Assembly: GCA_965240325.2 (NCBI GenBank)
Contig: OZ251223.1
Coordinates: forward strand, 1,674,001 to 1,738,000
Direction: 5' to 3'
Origin: Rebecca billardiae RCC1528
Taxonomy: Eukaryota; Haptophyta
Length of the DNA stretch: 64,000 nt
Under the pieces are notes generated by a model. The model made no database searches, was not told the DNA's origin, and saw only the letters and a program-made list of their open reading frames with translations. This document shows positions 1 through 10,635 of the stretch, piece by piece; positions within the stretch are counted from its first letter, which is position 1; the number at the start of each line of letters is the position of its first letter. Position numbers and translations under genes: made by a program.

Positions 1-1
1 G

Positions 2-715
2 AGCGCAGCGCGCTCGGTGCACCACCGTGTTGGGCCGCTCCGGGCTAGCAGCATCTCACCACCCGCCTCGTCAGCATGGGACATCCGGGAGCGGGCACCA
101 GCGTCGGACAGCTCGGTGTTCTTCGTGCTGGGTGGGCCGGGCAGTGGGAAGGGCACACAGTGCGATCTGCTGCGAGAGGCGTTTGGCATGTGCCACCTGA
201 GCGCAGGCGACCTCCTTCGTGCCGAGGCGAGCAAGCCGACTGAGCTCGGCGAGTCCATCTCGAAGATCCTCGTTGAGGGCCAGATCGTGCCATCCCACGT
301 GACCGTGTCCCTGCTGGCTGCTGCCATGCGCGAACGGCCTGGGCCCTTCCTCATTGACGGCTTTCCTCGCTCGATGGAGAACCTGAAGGAATACAAGGAA
401 GGGATGGGTGACGATGCCACGTGCGAATTCGTGCTTTTTCTCGACCTGTCCGAGGAGGTCATGTGCCGGCGGCTGCTCGGGCGCTCAGAGGTCAGCGATC
501 GGTCTGACGACAACGAGGTGACCATCAAGAAGCGCTTCAAGACCTTCCAGGAGCAGACCATGCCTGTGATCGACCTTATGGCGAAGCAAGGGCTCGTTCG
601 TCGCGTCCCAGCCGATGGCACCCCGGAAGAGGTGTTTGCAGCGGTGCGCAGTCTCTTTGACGACGCATTGGCAGCCTCGTCCCCTCAAGTCCTGCCAAGC
701 CCGAGAGCGGGCTGA
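2..715 (+). CDS. UMP/CMP kinase-like nucleoside monophosphate kinase, 5'-partial
   Basis: Catalyses phosphoryl transfer from ATP to UMP/CMP, feeding pyrimidine nucleotide synthesis. The P-loop GGPGSGKGTQ is followed by the NMP-binding elements SAGDLLR and DGFPR and by a short LID with conserved arginines (CRRLLGRSEVSDR), which is the small-LID UMP/CMP kinase layout rather than long-LID adenylate kinase. A C-terminal region (VFAAVRSLF) completes the family fold. The frame is open to the window edge and has no ATG before the P-loop, so the true start, and possibly an upstream exon or targeting peptide, lies outside the window. The family is usually about 190-230 residues, so little is missing. 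The stop is TGA at 713-715. Specificity for UMP/CMP over AMP is inferred from LID length only. Confidence 0.85.
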   Translation, partial: SAARSVHHRVGPLRASSISPPASSAWDIRERAPASDSSVFFVLGGPGSGKGTQCDLLREAFGMCHLSAGDLLRAEASKPTELGESISKILVEGQIVPSHVTVSLLAAAMRERPGPFLIDGFPRSMENLKEYKEGMGDDATCEFVLFLDLSEEVMCRRLLGRSEVSDRSDDNEVTIKKRFKTFQEQTMPVIDLMAKQGLVRRVPADGTPEEVFAAVRSLFDDALAASSPQVLPSPRAG

Positions 716-1162
716 CGCACCCTGCCAGTACCAAGTCCAAAGTTGGGCGTGCGGGGTGTCACGCAGTGTCGCAGTAGTGGCATGTTAGGGCGCACGGCCC
801 CCCCGAAAGGTCTGAGCGTGAGCGAAAGCCGGGGGGAGGCGGCGCACGTGCTCCGCAAACTCAAAAAAGATAATGGCGCGCGTGATGGTGGGGATTTATT
901 TGTATAATTTTAGCAGGGGGCGGAAGCTGCTTATGAATGACATTCACCCCCCTTGAAGTTGATGACGGTTTGATTGCGTCAATATGTGAGATTCTCCCGC
1001 CACGTATTAATCTTCACTTTAAGCACCAGTCACACTTAGGAAAAAGCATGGTCCAATAGCAAACACCATCAACCCTGCGTTCGAACATTCTATGGTAAGA
1101 TGCCTGAATTGTAAGAGCCTGAAACAGCTCGCCAACCAGAGGAAAGAGAGGTTGGGTCGATG

Positions 1163-1212
1163 ATCATTTGTTGATGAGTCATCGATTATTCATTCACTCA
1201 TCAACAAATGAT
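1163..1212. repeat. Perfect 17-bp inverted repeat (hairpin)
   Basis: The left arm at 1163-1179 (ATCATTTGTTGATGAGT) is perfectly complementary to the right arm at 1196-1212, with a 16-base loop. It lies about 450 bp beyond the kinase stop, in AT-richer DNA. It could be a foldback element remnant or an RNA hairpin; function unknown. Confidence 0.8.
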
Positions 1213-1343
1213 GGCCGCGGCCCGCGGACCTGAAAATCTCATGAGCATATAAGAATTTCTACCGCTTCACGTACGAACTTTGACGATTCTCCCTCATTTA
1301 ATAGTTAGTGTTACCTGCGCGTCCGGGACCGCTTGACGAATAT

Positions 1344-1407
1344 GAAGGAAAACTTGAGCGGACAAATCTTCATAAGAAGGAAAACTTGAGCGGACAAATC
1401 TTCATAA
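1344..1407. repeat. Perfect 32-bp tandem duplication
   Basis: The unit GAAGGAAAACTTGAGCGGAC... at 1344-1375 is repeated without a mismatch at 1376-1407. The perfect match suggests a recent duplication. Confidence 0.85.
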
Positions 1408-1964
1408 TATCTCCCTTGATGATGAATACCACGCTGCGGCGGGTCCCAACGGCCGTCGGCATCGCATTCGTGCCTCGCTCACCCCGCGCGCCCCGCCCTG
1501 CCGACCCGCGTCCACGCGCGTGCGCGCCCGTCGCGCAGCCTTTTCGGTGCAAGCTCCGTTCTGCTGCTGCAACTACGAGTCGCTCGCAGACGGCAGAGGT
1601 GATGCTGCTGGCGGTCAGAGGGCGATACGATGCGGTGTCTTTGACTGGGCTGTGCCACTGCTACAACCTCGCCGCGATGGCTCGAGGTGAACGTGGCGGC
1701 TGAGGGCGTCTCAGCTCGTCCGGGTGTCACAAGCTGCGGGCGCACTCGCAGCCCCGCGGGCTGGAGCTGTGTTCGAGACTGTGGCTGGCGCAGGCGCACG
1801 AGGAGAGGGCAGCGCGAGTGTCTGCGTGCTCGCTGCATCTTGCTGCGCGATGGTCCGCTCGTCTGCTCCCACGATCTCGACCTATCTCGTCTGGGAGCGG
1901 CGAGCGCACGATCAGCTTGCAGCTGCCGTCGCGGGCGACGGTGCCACTGTCTCGTGGTCAAACA

Positions 1965-2268
1965 CAGCGCTCGGCGTGAGCAGCCCGCGGGAGCGGTGGC
2001 AGTGACCGAGCTGCGCCGCACCGCCGGCCGCACGCGCGTGCGCCAGTTGGGTGGCGTCGTGGCCTCGCCTTTCAGCCGTTTCATCCGCCGCGCAGGCCGA
2101 TTTGACGCCGTCAGCAGCGCTCGGCGTGAGCAGCCCGCGGGAGCGGTGGCAGTGACCGAGCTGCGTCGCACCGCCGGCCGCACGCGCGTGCGCCAGTTGG
2201 GTGGCGTCGTGGTCTCGCCTTTCAGCCGTTTCATCCGCCGCTCAGGCCGATTTGACGCCGTCAGCAGC
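1965..2268. repeat. 150-bp tandem duplication
   Basis: Unit 1 (1965-2114) and unit 2 (2115-2264) start with CAGCGCTCGGCGTGAG and differ at only about three positions (for example CGCCGC/CGTCGC and CCGCGCAGG/CCGCTCAGG). The period is a multiple of three, which keeps chance frames open on both strands. Confidence 0.85.
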
Positions 2269-2886
2269 CATTTGTCGACGCGCTACGCGTCAGACGGCTG
2301 ACGAGCCGGGTGAGCCGCCTGTGGGCCGAGGTGGTCCGCGGGAGCGCGCGCTTCGCCGTGGTGGCCTGGTATGGCCCCGGCGGCGGCTGGGCTGGCCAGG
2401 GGAGCGTAGACTGTACCGGGGCAGTGCCGCTAGGCGCATGCTAGCGCCGCCGCCGCTTTTCTGGCGCGCCGGATATTTTCCTTATTATTGCCAGCCTCCC
2501 AGTGTCACAGCCAGCTGCCGCCCGCCGGTACCGTAGCTAACTAATCTGTAACCCGACTGCTCAGCCGCATCACCCAGCGCAGCTTCGCCCGCGACGACGG
2601 CTTCGCCTGGCTACCACTGCTCATCAGCCGCGTGCCCGGCGGGCTCGGCGGGCGTCGTTCGATCGAGCACGGCTGCAGCGCAGCACGCGTAAGAGGCTGG
2701 CCACTGTGACGCGGATGGCGGAGGCGCCGGGCTTTGCGGGAATTGGGCTCGGGCTGCCATGAGCCGCCACGGGCTGTACCGTCTGCGCAGATCGCGCTCG
2801 GCCCGGCCGCAGCCCTCCTGAGCGCGCGCCTCAGAGCTGAGACTGATCACGGACAGGCGCACGAGCGACACTGCCATGCGGCTCGG

Positions 2887-2972
2887 TGTCGAGCCGCTGC
2901 GTGTGAGGCTCGAGGCGCGGCGCTCGCACGGGCGCAGCGGGTGCGCGCAGCTGGCGCACGCAGCCACGCGCG
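2887..2972. repeat. Dispersed repeat, copy 1 (relatives at 14286 and 14701)
   Basis: A stretch ending GTGCGCGCAGCTGGCGCACG recurs at 14286-14371 with small indels, and in more diverged form at 14701-14790. No coding capacity is recognised, so this is probably a non-autonomous mobile-element remnant or old segmental duplication. Confidence 0.6.
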
Positions 2973-3047
2973 GAACTAGCTAGGGCCGTGCGCTCTCAAC
3001 TTCGTTGTTCACTACCCGAAGATCGGCGTAGCCGATCATGTATACTT

Positions 3048-3108
3048 ATGACCGCGTTCCGCGGTCCACTTCCGTCAGAACCAATCACGTCGTAGTTGGG
3101 GGCGTGAC
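3048..3108 (+). repeat. Short dispersed repeat family B, copy A
   Basis: It contains the near-palindrome GACCGCG-TTC-CGCGGTC (3050-3066) followed by a CCGTAGAACCAACGTAGTTGGGG-like tail (consensus across copies). Other copies are at 15155-15217 (-), 17020-17080 (+) and 41321-41385 (-). Confidence 0.7.
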
Positions 3109-3315
3109 ATACTTAGTTTTACATCAGCGCAGCGGCGACTGATTCGGACCGGACTAGGTGACTCACTGTTGAGTGAGTAGTGATGACAGCCTGGCCGGGC
3201 TAGGCATCGCCCCCGATGCCTAGCCCGCCCAGTGCCGCGCATGCCTAGCCTGGCACGTTTTCGCTCGAGTGCACTCAGATGGAGGCAACCGCGTACGTCG
3301 CGCACCCGTCGGGCG

Positions 3316-6300
3316 TTACAAATACGATGATGTCATGACCCAGAGGTGGGCGTCGAGGGCTGGCAGCAGCACGGCTCCGGAGGTTGTGACGTTGTGCGCG
3401 GCGGCGGCAGCCTCCATGGCCAGCGAATGCAAGTGCGTAAGCTCTCGGGCCGCCAGGACGCTTGCCTCCCCGACGGTCTTGCCAGCTGCCAACTGCTGCA
3501 GCTGCTCGGCGTGCTCGCGCTGCAGCTGCCGGAAGAGGCCAGCCGCACTCGCATCGAGCGGCTCCGACCACACCGCAGCAGTCAAGGCGCGGAGCACGTC
3601 AGCAGTCGGCACGCTCTCGTTGCCCACGCTCGACAGCGCCCATGCGCCGAGGTGTGCACTTTGCAGCCGAGATGGCTGGAGGACGAGCTTGAGTGCGCGC
3701 GCACGAAGGGAGCGCATCTGGGCGAGCACGTCCACCGCGCGCGTGCCGAGGCAGTAGTCACCGATCCCATCGCACCAGCCAGCAGGGGCGGCGAGGTGTG
3801 GCCAGAGCGACGCCGATGGGACGAGTCTTTCGTCGGTGAGCACGCGCTCGAGCACGCGCAGCGCCCGCCGAGTCTGTGCGGCACTTGTTGGGCGCATGAC
3901 GGCGCCTAGCTCCCCGCGCTTTGCGCGTTCGATGCCGCCCACGTGCTTGGCGGCGATCACAGCAGCGGTCGAGATTGGGCGCAGCGCCTCGCTCACGCGC
4001 GCTGCCAGAGCGAACGGGCGGCTGCCACGCGGCACGGTGGCCTGATTCGAAGGGGTTGAAGGAGTGTCGGGACCAGTGCCGTTTATGCCGGGGAGGGCAG
4101 CCGAGCCGTTTGCGGCGGGTGGCGGCAGCGGCGGCGGCGAGGGCGGGTGCGATGGAGGGGGCCACCGCGGCGGCGGAGGGCTGAGCGGAGCGTCAGCCTG
4201 CGCGGCCGCCTCGGCAAGCAGCACGGCAGCGAGCTCGAGCGCGTTCTCAGCGTAATCCAAAGGCTCGCTGCCGACATCCCAACGCGCGACGGTGTGGTCC
4301 GTGCCTTCGGGGCCGGGCTCATCCTCGTCCGTGCCAAACTGCAGCCGGTCGTCAGCCTGCACGCGCGCGGCTATGCGTGCGAGCTCCGCTGCACTCCTGA
4401 CTCGTGTGTACCCGTACTCGATCGCCCACATGTCGTACGCGCCTAGGGTGGGCGTGAAGAAGTCGCCCTGGCGGGAGGGATCGGCGTGCACGACGGGCGG
4501 AAGGTAGTCCATCACGCTCGCCGTCAGCCCGTGCTCCGCCGTGAAGCTGCGGTTGCCGAGCTGCGCCCACGGCAGCGCAGCGGACCCCTTGAAGTTGTGC
4601 CGCAGCCCGAGCGCGTGTCCGACCTCGTGCATCGCCACGTCCGCGAGCGCCTGCGCCGCGAACTCCGCGGGCAGGCTGTCGATCTCGGAGATATCTGCCT
4701 CGGCGGACGCGGCGCGGATGGCACGCCGCACGGCGTGCGCTCCGCCCACGCCGTGCTCGTGCGCGTGTGAGAGCCCGCACGGGCCCTGGTGTGCGTGCCG
4801 GTTCGCACCCAGCCGCTTGAGCGCACGCACGTGACGTGGCCGCTCAGCGCCCTCCGCGCCCTCGTGCCGCTCCTCGTGAACGGAGTGCGAGCTGCGGCCA
4901 TCCGCCGTCTCCCAGTCGTCGAGCCAGGCTCGAATCCACGAGTGCGTGAAGAGGATGTCCGAGTTGAGGATCTCTCCACTCCGGGGGTCGGCTGTGGACG
5001 GCGCGACAGCGTACGTCTGCTGCGTTGAGACCGCCCAGCTGATGGTCGAGAAGCGCATGTCCCCAGCGTCGTAGTCGTCCGGCCACGCGTCGTCTCCCGG
5101 CGTCACGACGGCAATCGCATCGGCCCAGCCCGCTGCTTCAAACGCGCGCCCCCAGCGCAGCACGCCCTCGGCAAGCGGCGCGCGCCAGCGGAGCGGCACG
5201 CTCGGGTCGACGTAAAAGGTGATGGGCGCCTTGGGCACGTCCAGGCTGCGCCCGTCGGCTGCGGTGACAGTGGCGCCGGAGGGCTCGAGACGCCAGCGGT
5301 GAATCATGCGCACGACGCGGTCCGCGCTCGCAGCACTAAGCGCACCTTCGGGCGGCGCCCCGAGCTCGACGTACCGCGACGCAAAGTAGCCAACACGCTC
5401 GTCGAGCGCGCGCGCGGGGGCCGGCTCATCCGGCAGCATGGCGAGCGCGTAATGCACGCCCAGGAGGGTGACTTCGTCGTACCCGTCATCGTCCTTGGTC
5501 TCGAAGCGGTACTCAGCCTCGAGCCACACGTTGCGCGCGTACCCACCCACGCCCGCCATGCGTGCCTTCCGTGCGTCCGCTGCGAATGACAGCGCACCAC
5601 AGCCGTCGCGCGCCCACTGCGTCACGTCGACGTACAGGTACCTTTCGCCCGCTCGCTCGTGTGTCGTGATCAGCTCGAAGGTGCGCTCCCAGCCGGACCA
5701 CGCGGCGTTCTCGAGCACGCGCGCATACGCCGTCCCTGACCGGGCGCGCAGCCCGAGCTCAGGTTTGACCAGATCGAGCGAGGTGCCGCCGGTGCCGAGG
5801 TGCAGCTCGAACACGCGACCGTCCGCGTCCACGTCAGCGATCGGCGAGTGGTAGAGCGTTTGTTTGCCATCGGCCTTGGACGCGAGCGCGTCGACGACGA
5901 AAGGCTTTCCAAGAGCGCGGGAGGGCACCTCAAAAATGACGTCGTGCGCGCTGTTGCTGAAGATGCCGACGAATGCGCCCGCAGCGCTCCGGCGCACAAA
6001 GCCACGCGGCAGGTCTGGCTCAGCATCGTTGCCACCGTCGCCATCGTCGCCGTCACCGTCAGAGTCTTGGCTGGGCGAAGCAGCACTGCTGTCGCCTGAG
6101 GATGAGTCGGGCGAGTCGTAAGGTGAGACGGAGACGCTCGTGCGCGTGGGCGAGTAGCGCCTCCAAAAGCCGCTCCCTTCAGAAAAGGCGCCCTCCGACG
6201 CAAGCCACGCGCAGACGCTTGCGATGCCGAGCGCGAGCAGCAGCAGCAATCCCAAGAGTCGGTGGCGCCTACGCCGCGCCGAAGGCCTTTCGCTCGCACG

Positions 6301-6354
6301 TCCGCCAGCCTCGAGATCGGGCGGCGCCGGGGGAACGGGGTCGGCGCCCTGCAT
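3316..6354 (-). CDS. Membrane-anchored zinc metalloprotease (HEXXHXXGXXH metzincin, DUF5117/DUF4953 type)
   Basis: Predicted metallopeptidase of 1,012 residues from the ATG at 6354. An Arg-rich stretch followed by the hydrophobic LLGLLLLLALGIASVCAWL (about residues 27-50) reads as a type II signal anchor, then an acidic Ser/Asp-rich linker. The catalytic motif HEVGHALGLRH lies near residue 575 (three zinc-binding His and the general-base Glu), followed by NFKGS and a Met-turn-like SVMDYLPP. This pattern is characteristic of a metalloprotease family best known from bacteria. Upstream, GFVRRSAAGAFVGIF and DPRSGEILNSDILF fit its N-terminal domains. A Pro-rich insert (PPPPRWPPPSHPP) breaks the C-terminal part. 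The frame continues upstream to an ATG at 6627, but 6354 is preferred because the anchor then sits at the N-terminus. Single exon; substrate unknown. Head-to-head with the next gene. Confidence 0.82.
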   Translation of the reverse strand: MQGADPVPPAPPDLEAGGRASERPSARRRRHRLLGLLLLLALGIASVCAWLASEGAFSEGSGFWRRYSPTRTSVSVSPYDSPDSSSGDSSAASPSQDSDGDGDDGDGGNDAEPDLPRGFVRRSAAGAFVGIFSNSAHDVIFEVPSRALGKPFVVDALASKADGKQTLYHSPIADVDADGRVFELHLGTGGTSLDLVKPELGLRARSGTAYARVLENAAWSGWERTFELITTHERAGERYLYVDVTQWARDGCGALSFAADARKARMAGVGGYARNVWLEAEYRFETKDDDGYDEVTLLGVHYALAMLPDEPAPARALDERVGYFASRYVELGAPPEGALSAASADRVVRMIHRWRLEPSGATVTAADGRSLDVPKAPITFYVDPSVPLRWRAPLAEGVLRWGRAFEAAGWADAIAVVTPGDDAWPDDYDAGDMRFSTISWAVSTQQTYAVAPSTADPRSGEILNSDILFTHSWIRAWLDDWETADGRSSHSVHEERHEGAEGAERPRHVRALKRLGANRHAHQGPCGLSHAHEHGVGGAHAVRRAIRAASAEADISEIDSLPAEFAAQALADVAMHEVGHALGLRHNFKGSAALPWAQLGNRSFTAEHGLTASVMDYLPPVVHADPSRQGDFFTPTLGAYDMWAIEYGYTRVRSAAELARIAARVQADDRLQFGTDEDEPGPEGTDHTVARWDVGSEPLDYAENALELAAVLLAEAAAQADAPLSPPPPRWPPPSHPPSPPPLPPPAANGSAALPGINGTGPDTPSTPSNQATVPRGSRPFALAARVSEALRPISTAAVIAAKHVGGIERAKRGELGAVMRPTSAAQTRRALRVLERVLTDERLVPSASLWPHLAAPAGWCDGIGDYCLGTRAVDVLAQMRSLRARALKLVLQPSRLQSAHLGAWALSSVGNESVPTADVLRALTAAVWSEPLDASAAGLFRQLQREHAEQLQQLAAGKTVGEASVLAARELTHLHSLAMEAAAAAHNVTTSGAVLLPALDAHLWVMTSSYL

Positions 6355-6630
6355 GGTCCGCTGCTTTGGCGCGGGCGGCAGACGGACGCCACTGGGTTCT
6401 CGCCGCGCCGATTTCCGCGCGAAGGCGGACGATTCCGGTAGCTCGTTCCGGATGCACGAGTGGGTAAAGCAAGGGCCGTAGGTAAAGGTCGTTTTATGTC
6501 GGTTACCAGCTCCCGGAACGCGCGCGCGGCAGTGAGCGGTCGCCATCTTGCACTCGATCGGCAGGACGCCTTGCTCCTGGGAATGCTGCGGGCGTGAGAG
6601 GCCCTTCTCGGCACCTGGCCTGCGCATCAG
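6355..6630. promoter_or_regulatory. Candidate shared promoter of a divergent pair
   Basis: 276 bp separate the chosen metalloprotease start (6354, minus) from the ATG at 6631 (plus). No classical TATA box is obvious. The role is inferred from gene geometry only. Confidence 0.4.
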
Positions 6631-8334
6631 ATGGCCGAGGCCGCCGAGCCCCCAGCCAACACGTTGGATTCACCGCACTCGAGTCCAGCGCTCGAACCTG
6701 CTGAGGCTGGCCAGCCGCTCACGCTTGACGCTCTTCTGGACTCAGACGACGAGGGCGTCGTCGATGCGGCGCCTTCTACCGAGGAAGGCGCCACCCACGC
6801 TGATGATCGGCAGCCGGAGGTGCACGAGTCAGGCGGCGCTCTTGCCGTCGATGGCGCGGACACGACGCCATCTGTTACCGAGGCTCCCACTCGTGCCGTG
6901 GGCGCCGACGCAGAGGACATTGGGAGCACGCCTGACGTCGTGATTCCTCGAGTGCAGTCGAGCGAGTTCACACCTGGCGCCGGTCCACCCCAGCCGTCAC
7001 AGCCGGGGCCGGCGAGCGAGCACGGTGCGGCGACGCCTGAGCGGTCGCCTTTGCCTTCCACGGGCGAGCCGTCACTCATAGATCGGACGCCCGAAGCACC
7101 ATCGGCGCAGCGCGGCCGCGCTCGTGACAGCAGGGCCACACCGAGCCCCGCGGTGCGCACAAGGCCGTCGCAGCTGCGGCAGTCATCGCCCGTGCGCGCG
7201 GCGACGCGCGTGCGCATCGGATCAATCTCAACCGCCGCGGCTCCCCGCGTGCAGCCCGGCTTCCGCGAGTCGATGCGCGCTGTGCCCAACGTGGCCGGCT
7301 GGCGCGTGCACACGAGCAGGCTCCATGCCGTCGAGGTGCGCAGGCGGAAGGGGCCGGCACCGCCCGCGCCGCGCGCGCAGTCCATGCTGTCGGGCTCGCA
7401 GTTCTCGCACCACGCGGCGTCGCTGGGCATGCGCTACGAGCGCTCGCGGCTGTACGCCCTCGGCCCGTCGCGCTTCATCGACAGCGGCGCCGTCGACCGC
7501 TCTGCCGGCGCGCGGCGCGCGATGCTAGACTACCTCCTCTCTGAGCCGCCGCGGTACGAGGGCGAGGGCGAGGGCGAGGGCGAGGGCGAGGAGGCGGAGG
7601 AGGGCGTGATGGCCGGCATGATCCGGGAGGCGGAGCTCCCGCGACGTCGCGTGACTGCGGACGGCTGGGTCGTCGAGCTGCCCTCGCGCCGGCTCATCCT
7701 GCCCACGACGGTGCCGCCGTCCTCCGAGCTCGGGCTGCCAGTGGCGTATGACCTCATCCCTGCGCCGCTGCCATTCGGAGGCTTCCCGCGGCTCTCGGCA
7801 TCGCGCTCGACGCACGCGGCCCACGCGGCGATGCTGAAGGGCCTCTCTCGACCTTCGACGCCCGCCGTCGGCGCCGTGCAGCCGTACAGCTCGCCCCGCT
7901 CCTCCTCGTGGTTGGGCGCGCACGCGCATGCAGTCGGCGTCACCTCGGCGTCGAGCGTCGAGGACTCGGAGGGCGCTGCCGGCTTGGGGCGCGACAGCGA
8001 GGCCGTGCCGTCGAGTATCAGCGCGTCGTTTCAAGGGCGCGCGAACGAGCCCATGCCGCGCGCAGCCGGCTCGTCCGACGAGCGCGGACAGACCGCGCCA
8101 ACGCCGCCCCGGCGCCTCGAGCTGGGGCGGAGCCTGAGCACCTACTCGGCGTCGCAGACGGGCTCGTTGGCATCCCTGTCGCTCGACTACAACTCATCGC
8201 CTTCCCTCGACCTGGTGCCGTCAGCGTACGCGAGCCCCTCGGAGGTGGCTGCGATTGCGCGGGGGCGCACGGGCGGTGCGCTGCCCAAGGCGCGCCGCGT
8301 CATCGCACCGCACTACGCCGTCACGACGACATGA
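6631..8334 (+). CDS. Hypothetical low-complexity Ser/Ala/Pro-rich protein
   Basis: 567 residues from an ATG to TGA at 8332-8334. I do not recognise a family. The N-terminal third is acidic and Pro/Ser-rich and probably disordered (TLDALLDSDDEG near the start). A more ordered-looking middle contains HTSRLHAVEVRRRKG and MRYERSRLYALGPSRFIDSG, and is followed by a (Gly-Glu)n tract encoded by a GAGGGC microsatellite at about 7558-7592. The C-terminus is Ser-rich (SLSTYSASQTGSLASLSLDY). There is no signal peptide or membrane segment. Length, start and the more varied middle argue for a real gene; the antisense frames over it are low-complexity shadows. Confidence 0.6.
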   Translation: MAEAAEPPANTLDSPHSSPALEPAEAGQPLTLDALLDSDDEGVVDAAPSTEEGATHADDRQPEVHESGGALAVDGADTTPSVTEAPTRAVGADAEDIGSTPDVVIPRVQSSEFTPGAGPPQPSQPGPASEHGAATPERSPLPSTGEPSLIDRTPEAPSAQRGRARDSRATPSPAVRTRPSQLRQSSPVRAATRVRIGSISTAAAPRVQPGFRESMRAVPNVAGWRVHTSRLHAVEVRRRKGPAPPAPRAQSMLSGSQFSHHAASLGMRYERSRLYALGPSRFIDSGAVDRSAGARRAMLDYLLSEPPRYEGEGEGEGEGEEAEEGVMAGMIREAELPRRRVTADGWVVELPSRRLILPTTVPPSSELGLPVAYDLIPAPLPFGGFPRLSASRSTHAAHAAMLKGLSRPSTPAVGAVQPYSSPRSSSWLGAHAHAVGVTSASSVEDSEGAAGLGRDSEAVPSSISASFQGRANEPMPRAAGSSDERGQTAPTPPRRLELGRSLSTYSASQTGSLASLSLDYNSSPSLDLVPSAYASPSEVAAIARGRTGGALPKARRVIAPHYAVTTT

Positions 8335-9330
<996 letters not shown>

Positions 9331-10635
9331 TCAGAGTCGGACCTGGAGCGGATCCAGGCGCATCAGCGTCCCGCCGCCCTTGACGACGCTCATGCTCGCA
9401 ATCGATTTGCGGGCGGGGTCGACCGTGCCGCGGAGCTTCTCTTGCATCGCCCGGCCGAAGACTTCCGTCTCAATGCGTTGCGCGAACGCCTTCTGCTCCT
9501 GGTTGGCCGTGCCGCCTGGCCGGACGTCGAGCGGCATGCATGGCAGCGTGGTGAGGTGGAGGACGGCGTGGTTGAAGTCGCGATGTAGGTCAAGGAGAGG
9601 CAGGTCGTTCGCGTCCTCGCCGAACGGTTGCTCCAGCTCCTCCGCCACCTCGAGCAGCGCGGCGAGCACGAGTGTTGACGCAAAGCTCGCGCCGACAGCG
9701 ACAGCCCATATGTTGGTAAAGGAGATCATCACGAGCGGGGCGGTCGCCAAGAAGTAGAGCTTCATGTACCTCATCATCTCATAGAGCGGGTAGGGGAAGG
9801 GCATCGCGGCGATCTTCTGCGCGTGCATGCACGCGTCGACGCCCTCCGTGAGCGCCGCGATCGCGCGCGCGAGCACGGGCGGCGGCACGTCGAGGCCGCC
9901 CGCCTTGCTCCGCGTGACCACCAGCCGGTGCACGCGCAGCGCGACCATCTGCACCCACGCGCCATGAGTCACCCCCTCCAGCTCCTTGAGCTCGAGGGCG
10001 TCGGGCGCGCCGAGCACCTTGATGCAGAGCATGCGCGTGCGATGTGCCGACGTGAGGAGCAGTGCCCTAAACTGCGGGCACAGCGCGGCGCTGGCCGCGC
10101 GCAGCTCGTCGCCCTCATTCCGCTGGTGCGCAGACGGATTCAGGCACTCGACATTCCAGTGCTGCTTGATCTCGAGGACGGAGACGGCGTGCATGAGCGA
10201 GACGAGATGGGCGAGCTGCGCGCGGAACACACTGTGCGCGTCGCCAAACCCAGGGATGCTACCACGCGCCGGTGCTTTCTCATCAAACGCCACGAGCTGC
10301 AGCACGGCGTTGAGCCACTTCTCGCGCATCCCGTACACGGCAGTTGCGCCCTCCCAGAAGCGGTTGTACGCCATGCTCACGCGGAAGGCGGTGACAAACG
10401 AGATGAAGAGCATCGACACCTGGTGCACGTACGGGTTGCTCATGATCTCGAAGATCTGCTCTCCCGCGCTCGTGCCAAGCTCCGGCGGCCCAATGCCCCA
10501 CTGCAGCCCTTCGATGGTGCCGATGAGAGCACCACAGATCATAGCCGATGCGAAGGCCGCGGGCACCGCCCGTGGCAGCACCGAACCCATCAGGCGCCAC
10601 GTGTTGCACAGCCTGTCGCGCGAATAGTCGATCAT
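9331..10635 (-). CDS. Bestrophin-family anion channel
   Basis: 434 residues from the ATG at 10635. The N-terminal IDYSRDRLCNTWRLMGSVLP leads into the first membrane helices, and SFVTAFRVSMAYNRFWEG matches the conserved bestrophin helix signature (F-x-T-x-FR...AYxRFWEG). Further membrane segments follow (for example LYFLATAPLVMISFTNIWAV). The acidic cluster EELEQPFGEDANDLPL near residue 335 matches the family's cytosolic PFG-x-D-x-DL motif, which contributes to the Ca2+ clasp in animal channels. The family forms pentameric chloride/bicarbonate channels. Algal relatives act in thylakoid or plasma membranes, sometimes in carbon concentration, but no clear targeting sequence is visible. Single exon; divergent from the IDO-like gene. 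Confidence 0.85.
   Translation of the reverse strand: MIDYSRDRLCNTWRLMGSVLPRAVPAAFASAMICGALIGTIEGLQWGIGPPELGTSAGEQIFEIMSNPYVHQVSMLFISFVTAFRVSMAYNRFWEGATAVYGMREKWLNAVLQLVAFDEKAPARGSIPGFGDAHSVFRAQLAHLVSLMHAVSVLEIKQHWNVECLNPSAHQRNEGDELRAASAALCPQFRALLLTSAHRTRMLCIKVLGAPDALELKELEGVTHGAWVQMVALRVHRLVVTRSKAGGLDVPPPVLARAIAALTEGVDACMHAQKIAAMPFPYPLYEMMRYMKLYFLATAPLVMISFTNIWAVAVGASFASTLVLAALLEVAEELEQPFGEDANDLPLLDLHRDFNHAVLHLTTLPCMPLDVRPGGTANQEQKAFAQRIETEVFGRAMQEKLRGTVDPARKSIASMSVVKGGGTLMRLDPLQVRL

Larger units (their letters stand above)
716..3315. other. Intergenic, repeat-containing, no gene recognised
   Basis: No open frame here shows a recognisable domain. Frames over 1.5-2.3 kb are open on both strands only because GC-rich DNA lacks stops and a 150-bp unit is duplicated in frame. 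It holds an inverted repeat, two tandem duplications and copies of two dispersed repeat families, each listed separately. AT content is higher at about 880-1310 than in the surrounding DNA. Confidence 0.6.

Noticed and set aside
1308-2536. Overlapping open frames of 130-250 codons on both strands
   Set aside because: They are Arg/Ser/Ala-rich, share a duplicated block, overlap each other on opposite strands and show no family motif.
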